This document shows, piece by piece, positions 5,221-10,968 of a stretch of DNA of 10,968 bases. Every line of letters begins with the position of its first letter. The first letter of the stretch is position 1. Origin of the DNA: Synechococcaceae cyanobacterium (GTDB lineage Bacteria; Cyanobacteriota; Cyanobacteriia; PCC-6307; Cyanobiaceae); assembly GCA_947460085.1 (NCBI GenBank), contig CANHGA010000049.1, positions 1-10,968 on the forward strand, given 5' to 3'. The notes beneath the pieces are model-generated. The model ran no database searches. It had not been told where the DNA came from and saw only the letters and a program-made list of their open reading frames with translations. A program made the position numbers and the translations under genes.

Positions 5221-6331
5221 TCAGGGCCTCTTTCAGGTTCGATTCCAACTGGTCTTGCTTGAGGCCGAAGCCCAACACCACCAATTCAAGGCCGTCCTGT
5301 TTGGGGGATCCAGGGGAGTCGTCGGCTTCGAACCAACACTCCAGCCGCGGACCCACCCCCTGAATTTGCAACGGCCTGGCCTTGCCTGGTAACCAGAGAC
5401 GCCCCTTGACCCGAATCAGGGCCCCTGAGGCGATCAGCGCGCGCAGGCAAATCTCCAGCCGTTCCCGGTCAAAGACTCCGGGCAGGTTGATGGCCAGGGA
5501 CTCCATGGCCACGTGGGTGTGGTCGTGATGGTCGTGGTGATGGTCGTCATGACCGTGATCGTCGGCGTGATGGTCATGATCGTGATGACCCTGGTCATCA
5601 CCCCCACGGATCTTGTCAATTGTCTGGTCAGTGCTTGGGCGGCTGAGCCCCAACACCAGGGCCGGATCGATCTGACCCCGTTCCATGGGCAGGACTGGTG
5701 TGCCGGGCCGCAGCGATGGTCGCAGGCGTTCCTGCAAGGCGGCCAACGCGGCTGGATCAAGGCTGTCTGCCCGGCTGACCAGCACCAGATCGGCGGCTTC
5801 GAGCTGTTCTTCAAACAGTTCCTCAATGGCCGTGGCGTGATCCAGGCTTGGATCGGCCAAGCGCTGGGCCTCAAGGGCTTCAGGATTGGCCACCACATGG
5901 CCGGCCGCCAGGGCCTCACCATCAACCACGGCCACCACGCCATTCACCCGGGTGCGGGTACGAATCTCTGGCCAGGCAAAGGCCGCAATCAGCGGTTCAG
6001 GTAGGGCGAGGCCACTGGTTTCGACGACGATGCCGTCGAGCTGGTCGGCCCGCTCCAGCAGCCGCTCCATCGTGGGCAAGAAATCATCTTGAACGGTGCA
6101 GCACAGGCACCCATTGGCTAGCTCAACAAGGCGACCCTCGAGCTCCTCGTCCGGGCAAAAACCACAACTGCGCAGCAGGTCACCATCGATGCCAACCTCC
6201 CCAAATTCATTCACCAGCACTGCAAGCCGCAGGCCGCTGGAGAGCAACAGTTGACGCAGCAGGGTAGTTTTGCCGGCCCCGAGAAATCCCGTCACCACGG
6301 TGACCGGAAGGCGATTCAAACGAGTGGTCAT
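5216..6331 (-). CDS. CobW/COG0523-family GTP-dependent metallochaperone with His-rich insert
   Basis: This is a G3E-family GTPase predicted to deliver a metal ion (Zn, Co or similar) to client enzymes in the cytosol. It is 371 aa. Walker A GFLGAGKT is at 15-22, the family metal site CLCC at 75-78 (after ELANG), and ETSG at 104-107. SRAD at 186-189 sits where the guanine-specificity NKxD usually is, so that motif is degenerate. Residues 249-273 contain 14 His, the rest of the stretch being mainly Asp, which suggests metal storage or sensing. A CobW C-terminal domain follows (about 275-371). Two more cysteines (Cys56, Cys59 in SCGFCPDEE) lie between Walker A and CLCC. Neighbours give no clue to the metal: cobU is 4.5 kb away. 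No Zur-like inverted repeat was seen in the 80 bp upstream. 'CobW' is a family name here, not proof of a role in cobamide synthesis. Confidence 0.92.
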   Translation of the reverse strand: MTTRLNRLPVTVVTGFLGAGKTTLLRQLLLSSGLRLAVLVNEFGEVGIDGDLLRSCGFCPDEELEGRLVELANGCLCCTVQDDFLPTMERLLERADQLDGIVVETSGLALPEPLIAAFAWPEIRTRTRVNGVVAVVDGEALAAGHVVANPEALEAQRLADPSLDHATAIEELFEEQLEAADLVLVSRADSLDPAALAALQERLRPSLRPGTPVLPMERGQIDPALVLGLSRPSTDQTIDKIRGGDDQGHHDHDHHADDHGHDDHHHDHHDHTHVAMESLAINLPGVFDRERLEICLRALIASGALIRVKGRLWLPGKARPLQIQGVGPRLECWFEADDSPGSPKQDGLELVVLGFGLKQDQLESNLKEALT

Positions 6332-6411
6332 CCGAAGAACGGGTCCGAGCAGGAAATAGGTGGGATCACCGGAACCGGAAGCATCAACCTAGGCGCGACC
6401 AAACCCAGGGC

Positions 6412-6951
6412 TCAGGGGCGGCAGGCCAGGCTGTCGCGGGTTTGAACACCGGTGGTGGGGTTGGTTCCGGTGGCCCGCAAACACAGGGCCCGTTGTTCGG
6501 GCAGATCCAGGACAGCATCACTGAAATCGGCACCCACGATCGTGGCCCCTTTGAAATGGCTTTGCATCAGCATGGCGTTGCGCAACACCGCATTCGAAAG
6601 ATCGCTGTCTTCGAAATGGCTGGCGTAGGCCACCACGTCTTCGAGGTTGGCGCCTTGCAGATTGGAGCCCTTCAAATCTGAGCTATTGAAGACGGCTCCG
6701 CGCAGATCGCTGTCGCTGAGATCAAAGCCCACCAAGGAGGCTTTCAGAAATTCCTGCTGTTGGAGATTGCGGCCGTGCATGTCGGGTTGCAAATCCTGCA
6801 AGGACCGTTGGCTGCGTAATTCCGGTGCCGTGATTGCAGCCGCAGGTTGGGCAAGGCCAACCAGCAGACAGAAACCCAGCAGGGCGACAACCAAACCTTG
6901 CTGGCATCGACGGACAACGGGGTTCAAGGGCACGCAACTACGGTGGACCAT
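6412..6951 (-). CDS. Thylakoid-lumen/periplasm pentapeptide-repeat protein
   Basis: From the ATG at 6951 this is 179 aa. A signal peptide is clear: Arg14-Arg15, a hydrophobic core at 19-34, and PAAA at 36-39 followed by ITAPELRS. About sixteen pentapeptide repeats of the A(D/N)LXX type run from about residue 68 to 150 (for example FDLSD SDLRG AVFNS SDLKG), forming a right-handed beta-helix. The tail, ALCLRATGTNPTTGVQTR followed by DSLACRP, matches the Cys-x(n)-GTNPxTG-x-TRxSLxC ending of the lumenal TL15/TL17-type plastid proteins and cyanobacterial relatives. Function in that family is unknown. An upstream in-frame start at 7017 would put 22 extra residues before the signal peptide and overlap upp. 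Only 15 bp separate it from the divergent upp start, so its promoter must lie in or near the upp coding sequence. cobW lies 80 bp downstream on the same strand. Confidence 0.9.
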   Translation of the reverse strand: MVHRSCVPLNPVVRRCQQGLVVALLGFCLLVGLAQPAAAITAPELRSQRSLQDLQPDMHGRNLQQQEFLKASLVGFDLSDSDLRGAVFNSSDLKGSNLQGANLEDVVAYASHFEDSDLSNAVLRNAMLMQSHFKGATIVGADFSDAVLDLPEQRALCLRATGTNPTTGVQTRDSLACRP

Positions 6952-6966
6952 CAAGTTATGCCAAAC

Positions 6967-7614
6967 ATGGCAATGACCCTGCGGGTGGTGGTACCCCCCC
7001 ACCCCTTGATTGGCCATTGGTTAAGCGTGTTGCGGGATCGCCACACCCCAACCGCCATCTATGCCAGTGCGACCGCTGAATTGGGTCGCTGGCTCACCTA
7101 CGAGGCCCTGCGCGATTGGCTTCCCCATCGCCCGATCGCGATTGAATCCCCCTTGGCCCCTACCCAGGGGGAGATCGTGGATCCTGCGGTTCCCCTGGTA
7201 GCGGTTCCCTTGCTGCGTTCAGGTCTGGGCCTCTGGCAGGGGGCCCAGACGGTGCTGCCCTCCGCCCAGGTTGCCCACCTGGGCCACGGCATCAACGGAC
7301 TGCCCGAGGCCATGGATGCCCGCTGCGGCGTGTTGGTCTTTGCCGCCGAGATTGCCACGGGCCAAGGGTTGATCCATACCCTCGAACAGCTCCAGGCCCG
7401 CGGGGTTGAAGGCGACCGCCTGAGGGTGGTGACAGCCCTGGCATCAAGTGCCGGACTCAAGGCTGTAGGGGAACGCTTCTCCAATCTCACCCTGTACACC
7501 GCCTGCATCGATCCCGACCTGGATTCCCACGGCCGGATCCTCCCAGGCATGGGCCATGTTTCAGCCCGCCTCTTTGGCTCCAACGGAGCAGATACTTCCT
7601 TGCCAACTCCCTAG
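6967..7614 (+). CDS. upp: Divergent uracil phosphoribosyltransferase homologue
   Basis: The family makes UMP from uracil and PRPP (pyrimidine salvage). It is 215 aa from ATG 6967; ATG 6973 and 6958 are equally possible, and the frame also continues to 6847 through DNA that belongs to the divergent gene. Family marks are LRVVVPPHPLIGHWLSVLRD (compare V.HPLI.HKLT.LRD), LLRSGLGLWQGAQTVLPSA with VAHLG, and the uracil-binding-like end YTACIDPDLDSHGRILPGMG. The PRPP loop is odd: canonical LDPMLATGGS reads FAAEIATGQG here, and the flexible segment between VAHLG and the loop is about 20 residues shorter than usual. Catalytic competence is therefore uncertain. A hypothetical gene follows after 24 bp and ilvD after that, so a short operon is plausible. 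Confidence 0.85.
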   Translation: MAMTLRVVVPPHPLIGHWLSVLRDRHTPTAIYASATAELGRWLTYEALRDWLPHRPIAIESPLAPTQGEIVDPAVPLVAVPLLRSGLGLWQGAQTVLPSAQVAHLGHGINGLPEAMDARCGVLVFAAEIATGQGLIHTLEQLQARGVEGDRLRVVTALASSAGLKAVGERFSNLTLYTACIDPDLDSHGRILPGMGHVSARLFGSNGADTSLPTP

Positions 7615-7638
7615 GCTGGATTTTCAAGATCAACTTCT

Positions 7639-7959
7639 ATGGGCGTTCGTAACGGCGACTTGGGTTCCCGGGGGGGATCCAGCGGGATGCTGAGTGGCAT
7701 GGCCGGTGCCCTGATCGGAGCAGCGGGCCTGGCCTGGTGGCTGCTTTCGGAGGCGGAAAAGCGGCGGTTGGAGGGACGGCAACAGCGGGTCCTGCGCCTC
7801 TCCAGCCATGCCGAGGCCGAGGATTTCGACCCGTCCCCCACGGCCCGGCCCCTCAGCAGCATCCAGGGGCAAAAGGATTTGCACAACAAAGTGCACGAAC
7901 TGAACCAAGCCATCGAAGACGTGCGTCGCCAGCTGGAAGGCATGGCCACCAGCCGGTAG
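7639..7959 (+). CDS. Small membrane-anchored coiled-coil protein, 106 aa
   Basis: No function is recognised. A Gly/Ser-rich N-terminus precedes one membrane segment at about 17-36 (MLSGMAGALIGAAGLAWWLL). A basic stretch (EKRRLEGRQQR) suggests the C-terminal part stays in the cytosol. A Pro/Ser linker (about 64-74) leads to a heptad pattern with hydrophobic residues at Leu81, Val85, Leu88, Ile92, Val95 and Leu99, alternating 4 and 3, which indicates a short coiled coil. The ATG at 7639 lies 24 bp after upp, and ilvD starts 30 bp after the stop on the same strand. Codon use looks like the neighbours. It might oligomerise or tether a partner at a membrane; this is inference. Confidence 0.75.
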   Translation: MGVRNGDLGSRGGSSGMLSGMAGALIGAAGLAWWLLSEAEKRRLEGRQQRVLRLSSHAEAEDFDPSPTARPLSSIQGQKDLHNKVHELNQAIEDVRRQLEGMATSR

Positions 7960-7989
7960 GTTGACCATCCAGCCCCACCCACGCTGAAC

Positions 7990-9660
7990 ATGCTCCGTTC
8001 CGCAGCGATTACCCAAGGAATCCAACGGTCCCCCAACCGGGCCATGTTGCGGGCAGTTGGGTTCGGCGATGGCGATTTCAACAAGCCGATCATTGGTATC
8101 GCCAACGGCTACAGCACGATTACGCCCTGCAACATGGGGCTTAACGACCTAGCCCTGCGGGCAGAAGCGGCCGCCAAGGACGCTGGCGCGATGCCCCAGA
8201 TGTTTGGAACCATCACCGTGAGTGATGGCATCTCCATGGGCACCGAGGGGATGAAGTACTCCCTGGTGAGCCGAGAGGTGATTGCCGACAGCATCGAGAC
8301 AGCCTGCAACGGCCAAAGCATGGACGGGCTCCTGGCAATCGGCGGTTGCGACAAAAACATGCCTGGAGCCATGTTGGCCATGGCACGCATGAATATACCG
8401 GCAATCTTTGTGTATGGCGGCACGATCAAGCCAGGGAGATTAGGCCCCTGTGACCTCACCGTAGTCAGTGCATTTGAGGCTGTTGGACAGTATTCCGGCG
8501 GCCGAATTGACGTCGAGGAACTCACGGCCATCGAGAAAAATGCCTGTCCTGGCGCCGGTAGTTGCGGAGGCATGTTCACAGCCAATACGATGAGTTCAAC
8601 CTTTGAAACCCTGGGCCTAAGCCTTCCCTACAGCTCCACCATGGCGGCTGAAGACCACGAAAAATCCGATAGCTCAGCCCGTTCTGCTGAAGTCCTGGTC
8701 AAGGCGATCGAATCCAACATCCGTCCGAGCGACCTTCTCACCCGGAAGGCCTTCGAAAATGCGATCTCGGTCATCATGGCCGTAGGGGGCTCCACCAATT
8801 CCGTACTTCACCTGCTTGCAATCGCCCGCACAGCCGGAGTTGAGCTCAACATCGACGATTTCGAAACAATCCGCCAACGGGTACCTGTGATCTGCGACCT
8901 CAAACCCAGCGGCCGCTACGTCACTGTTGAACTCCACCGTGCAGGCGGAATCCCCCAGGTCATGAAGCTTCTACTTGACGCTGGTCTGCTCCATGGTGAC
9001 TGCAGGACCATTGAGGGCAAGACATTGCACGAGGTGCTCGCCGACGTGCCCTCAGTACCTCCTGCTGACCAGGACGTGATTCGCCCTCTCTCCAACCCGC
9101 TCTACCCCAAGGGGCACCTGGCGATCCTGAAGGGAAATCTTGCCGAAGAGGGGGCCGTGGCCAAGATCAGCGGCGTCAAGAACCCCGTAATTACAGGTCC
9201 AGCCAGGGTTTTCGAAAGCGAAGAATCCGCTCTCGATGCAATCCTTGCCGAGCAGATAGTTCCGGGAGATGTGGTGGTGCTCCGCAATGAGGGTCCCGTG
9301 GGTGGGCCAGGCATGCGCGAAATGCTCGCACCGACTGCGGCCATCGTTGGCCAAGGCTTACTCGACAAGGTTGCCCTGATCACCGATGGGCGATTTTCCG
9401 GTGGTTCCTATGGTTTGGTCATCGGCCATGTGGCCCCGGAAGCTGCCGTGGGCGGAACCATTGGCCTTGTTGAAGAGGGAGACAGCATCACCGTCGACGC
9501 CAACCAACTCCTAATCCAACTCAACGTGGATGAGGCGGAACTGGCCCGGCGGCGGGCCGCATGGACGGCACCGAAACCCCGCTATACCACCGGCGTGTTG
9601 GGCAAGTACGCCCGCCTGGTGGGCAGCAGCAGCAAGGGGGCTGTCACCGATCAGCCCTAG
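7990..9660 (+). CDS. ilvD: Dihydroxy-acid dehydratase
   Basis: IlvD dehydrates 2,3-dihydroxyisovalerate and its methyl homologue to the 2-keto acids that give valine, isoleucine and leucine, using an Fe-S cluster and Mg2+. The 556-aa length is normal. Cluster cysteines are Cys47 (TPCNMGL), Cys120 (GGCDKNMPGA) and Cys192 (CPGAGSCGGMFTANTMS). The catalytic serine is Ser470 in DGRFSGGSYGLVIGHVAPEA. The N-terminus MLRSAAITQGIQRSPNRAML is the family pattern, supporting the ATG at 7990. It is last of three same-strand genes (upp, the 106-aa gene, ilvD). Its TAG overlaps the stop of the convergent gene in one CTAG. Codon use in the middle of the gene looks more AT-tolerant than in its neighbours. 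Confidence 0.97.
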   Translation: MLRSAAITQGIQRSPNRAMLRAVGFGDGDFNKPIIGIANGYSTITPCNMGLNDLALRAEAAAKDAGAMPQMFGTITVSDGISMGTEGMKYSLVSREVIADSIETACNGQSMDGLLAIGGCDKNMPGAMLAMARMNIPAIFVYGGTIKPGRLGPCDLTVVSAFEAVGQYSGGRIDVEELTAIEKNACPGAGSCGGMFTANTMSSTFETLGLSLPYSSTMAAEDHEKSDSSARSAEVLVKAIESNIRPSDLLTRKAFENAISVIMAVGGSTNSVLHLLAIARTAGVELNIDDFETIRQRVPVICDLKPSGRYVTVELHRAGGIPQVMKLLLDAGLLHGDCRTIEGKTLHEVLADVPSVPPADQDVIRPLSNPLYPKGHLAILKGNLAEEGAVAKISGVKNPVITGPARVFESEESALDAILAEQIVPGDVVVLRNEGPVGGPGMREMLAPTAAIVGQGLLDKVALITDGRFSGGSYGLVIGHVAPEAAVGGTIGLVEEGDSITVDANQLLIQLNVDEAELARRRAAWTAPKPRYTTGVLGKYARLVGSSSKGAVTDQP

Positions 9661-10037
9661 GCCAGCAGGGCCCGGATCCGCCGACACAGGGCTTCCAGGG
9701 GAGCCCCATCGGCGGGCCTCTCGCAGCGTTCGCCCGTGGCGCTATGCATCCACACCGGGTGGTTGCCGTGCCACAACACGGGTAACTTGTCGTCGCTTAA
9801 GCGGCTGAGCATCAAGTTGAGGTCGCTGCCACTGCGGTAAATCTCGAGCTCGAGGTCGAGGCTGCTGAGGCGGATGCCCTGGGCGTCACGCACCTCGATC
9901 AACAGGCAACAGTCTTGGACATCACCGATCGTGGCTGGCGGTTGGCCGCTAAAGCGCAGGGCATGGTGGTGGGGCTTGAGGCAGAGATCGGCGGCCCGGG
10001 CCAGCCCGGTGAGGAAGGGCTCGAACCCTTCGGCCAT
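9657..10037 (-). CDS. Hypothetical protein, 126 aa, last gene of the pgl operon
   Basis: No function is recognised. It is soluble, with no signal peptide: an N-terminal helix (FEPFLTGLARAADLCLKPHHHALRF interrupted by loops, residues 5-29), a beta-rich middle (DCCLLIEVRDAQGIRLSSLD, LELEIYRSG, LPVLWHGNHPVWMH) and a C-terminal helix (LEALCRRIRALLA). The start is decided by a Shine-Dalgarno, GGAGGAG (10047-10053 read on the - strand), nine bases before the ATG at 10037; this is one of the few clear ones in the window. A GTG at 10055 is in frame but would contain that site. It sits 19 bp after the CIA30 gene, so they are almost surely co-transcribed. Its end overlaps ilvD by three bases. Confidence 0.8.
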   Translation of the reverse strand: MAEGFEPFLTGLARAADLCLKPHHHALRFSGQPPATIGDVQDCCLLIEVRDAQGIRLSSLDLELEIYRSGSDLNLMLSRLSDDKLPVLWHGNHPVWMHSATGERCERPADGAPLEALCRRIRALLA

Positions 10038-10046
10038 CGGTGTGAG

Positions 10047-10053
10047 CTCCTCC
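10047..10053 (-). promoter_or_regulatory. Strong Shine-Dalgarno for the 126-aa gene
   Basis: GGAGGAG on the - strand, nine bases before the ATG at 10037. Most other starts in this window lack a recognisable site, so this one both stands out and settles the start against the upstream GTG at 10055. Confidence 0.6.
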
Positions 10054-10056
10054 ACC

Positions 10057-10611
10057 TCAGATCACCGCTTGGATGGAGCGAATCAGCAGGCGCAACTTCC
10101 CAGGGCGGAACCCTGGATTAGGAGCCCCCGCATCCCCAAATTTGGAGTGGAGAATCTGGATTCGGGTGACCTGTTGGGGGTCAAAGCGCAGCAGCGGCAG
10201 GCCCACGGGGGTGGCCCGCACGCTGGGGGTGAGCCGGCTAAAGGGGATGGTGACCACCGAGGGGCCCGTGGCCTGGGTCGAAAATTCAGCCACCCAGCGC
10301 AGGCCCCCTGGGATCAATTCGGTAAGCCCAGCCACCCCATCCCGACAGGCGATGGCCAGCTTGTAACGGCGACCGTCGCCATCGAGTTCGATTTGGAGGG
10401 CGCCGTAGCCGGACAGGTTGAGGGGCGGCGCATAGACAGCTGAACGGCAGCTGACAAACCCGCCCCCCTGGGGATCCACGTTGGCTTCCATCACCAGCCC
10501 TTCGTCGGTGGCGTAGCACTCGCCTTGACTGCGGCCACCCATGATTGTGTCGTTGAGCGGCTGCCATCCGGCGAAACCAGCTCCTGCGGCGATCAAAAGG
10601 GGTGCTGCCAT
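10057..10611 (-). CDS. CIA30-domain protein (complex I intermediate-associated protein 30 family)
   Basis: The product is 184 aa from the ATG at 10611, and the CIA30 beta-sandwich fills nearly all of it. The signature near the N-terminus, WQPLNDTIMGGRSQGE, is followed by GGGFVSCRS and the central GYGALQIELDGDGRRYKL. The mitochondrial relative NDUFAF1 assists complex I assembly. In cyanobacteria the role is not established, though NDH-1 or another complex is a possible client (inference). A TTG at 10632 is in frame and would add MINWILA, making a hydrophobic N-terminus without basic residues; the ATG matches the compact form of the domain better. pgl ends 24 bp upstream (3 bp with the TTG start) and the 126-aa gene begins 19 bp downstream, all on one strand. 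Confidence 0.87.
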   Translation of the reverse strand: MAAPLLIAAGAGFAGWQPLNDTIMGGRSQGECYATDEGLVMEANVDPQGGGFVSCRSAVYAPPLNLSGYGALQIELDGDGRRYKLAIACRDGVAGLTELIPGGLRWVAEFSTQATGPSVVTIPFSRLTPSVRATPVGLPLLRFDPQQVTRIQILHSKFGDAGAPNPGFRPGKLRLLIRSIQAVI

Positions 10612-10635
10612 GGCCAGGATCCAGTTGATCAAGGC

Positions 10636-10968
10636 TCAGCCTGGCGCAGGGAGCCCGCCGGCGGCCGCGGCATCGGCCAGCACAAGCACAGGGCTGTGGG
10701 GTTGGACCAGCTTGGCCGGGGTGCGCTCGGCCGATTCATCGGGGTCCAGAAGCCTCTGCAACGCCTGGGCCTTGGCCGCCCCACTCACGAGCAAGATCAC
10801 CTGGCGGGCTGCGCTGAGCACCGGAGCCGTGAGGCTGATGCGCTCGAGGCCATTGCCAACTCCCACGGTGACGGCCCGATCGCGCACCATGGCGGCACTG
10901 GTACCGGGAAAGAGCGACGCCGTATGGCCGTCCTCGCCAAGGCCCAGCACCATCACATCAAACACCGG
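10636..10968 (-). CDS. pgl: 6-phosphogluconolactonase, C-terminal part (cut by the window edge)
   Basis: Pgl hydrolyses 6-phosphogluconolactone in the oxidative pentose phosphate pathway, which supplies NADPH to cyanobacteria in the dark. Only about the last 110 codons are present; the family is usually about 235 aa, so the 5' half lies to the right of the window. The active-site block FDVMVLGLGEDGHTASLFPG lies at the truncated end. LTAPVLSAARQVILLVSGAAKAQAL then matches the family pattern L(T/S)xPxLxxAxxxxxLVxGxxKA. The tail ends in a Gly/Ala/Pro-rich stretch. The GTG at 10965 is internal to the domain and not a start. The gene heads the visible operon with the CIA30 and 126-aa genes. Confidence 0.93.
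   Translation of the reverse strand, partial: PVFDVMVLGLGEDGHTASLFPGTSAAMVRDRAVTVGVGNGLERISLTAPVLSAARQVILLVSGAAKAQALQRLLDPDESAERTPAKLVQPHSPVLVLADAAAAGGLPAPG

Noticed and set aside
5513..6004. 163-aa + strand open frame rich in Val/Met opposite cobW
   Set aside because: It is the complement of the His/Asp-codon-rich insert and other cobW sequence; composition is artificial and cobW is a clear family member.
6369..6380. CCGGAA direct repeat in the 80-bp spacer between the pentapeptide gene and cobW, examined as a Zur-type operator
   Set aside because: It is a short direct repeat, not the AT-rich inverted repeat expected of a Zur site, and nothing else in the spacer fits.
6847..6966. N-terminal extension of Upp to 6847
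   Set aside because: The extra 40 residues are low-quality sequence antisense to the signal peptide of the pentapeptide-repeat protein; the family begins near MTLRVVVPPHPLI.
7098..7583. 161-aa - strand open frame opposite upp
   Set aside because: Arg/Ser/Pro-rich shadow with no recognisable domain, fully covered by upp.
8109..8585. 158-aa - strand open frame opposite ilvD
   Set aside because: Antisense shadow of a strongly conserved enzyme; no start signal or domain.
1..10968. Mobile element, prophage, CRISPR or defence/toxin system
   Set aside because: No transposase, integrase, terminal inverted repeats, spaced repeat array or effector/immunity-like gene pair was seen; the gene content is housekeeping.

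Overview
The window looks like core chromosome from a picocyanobacterium of the Synechococcus/Cyanobium type (alpha-cyanobacteria). The evidence is GC-rich, tightly packed genes with mostly very short spacers, scarce Shine-Dalgarno sequences, a lumen-type pentapeptide-repeat protein with its characteristic Cys-containing tail, a CIA30-domain gene directly downstream of pgl, and a plant-like 2-Cys peroxiredoxin. I see no insertion sequence, prophage gene, CRISPR array or toxin/antitoxin pair. The genus assignment rests on family recognition and remembered gene order, not on a search.

Left part (1-2520, + strand): cobU (cobamide nucleotide-loop assembly), trmL (tRNA wobble 2'-O-methylation), an exported LysM/M23 peptidase, and a tRNA-CAU (probably elongator Met) closed by a strong intrinsic terminator. 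An 18-bp-period tandem repeat lies just upstream of cobU and a different one straddles the cobU-trmL junction. The spacer between trmL and the peptidase can form two mutually exclusive RNA stems.

Middle part (2520-5220): a conserved-looking 121-aa gene on the - strand diverges from a 2-Cys peroxiredoxin. The peroxiredoxin converges on purQ, with an intrinsic terminator between them. purS and purQ are translationally coupled on the - strand through an ATGA overlap and give two subunits of FGAM synthase (purine synthesis). Divergent from purS is a small secreted four-cysteine protein whose end converges on a CobW-type metallochaperone.

Right part (5216-10968): on the - strand are a CobW/COG0523 GTPase with a very His-rich insert and a thylakoid-lumen pentapeptide-repeat protein. 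Divergent from these, on the + strand, run a divergent uracil phosphoribosyltransferase, a small membrane/coiled-coil protein and ilvD (branched-chain amino acid synthesis). ilvD converges on a - strand operon (pgl, then a CIA30 protein, then a 126-aa protein), and a single CTAG supplies the stop codons of both strands. pgl is cut by the right edge.

I do not see an undescribed multi-gene system. The best second looks are the short-period tandem repeats at gene edges, the alternative-stem leader before the M23 peptidase, the altered PRPP loop of the Upp homologue, and the His-rich CobW.
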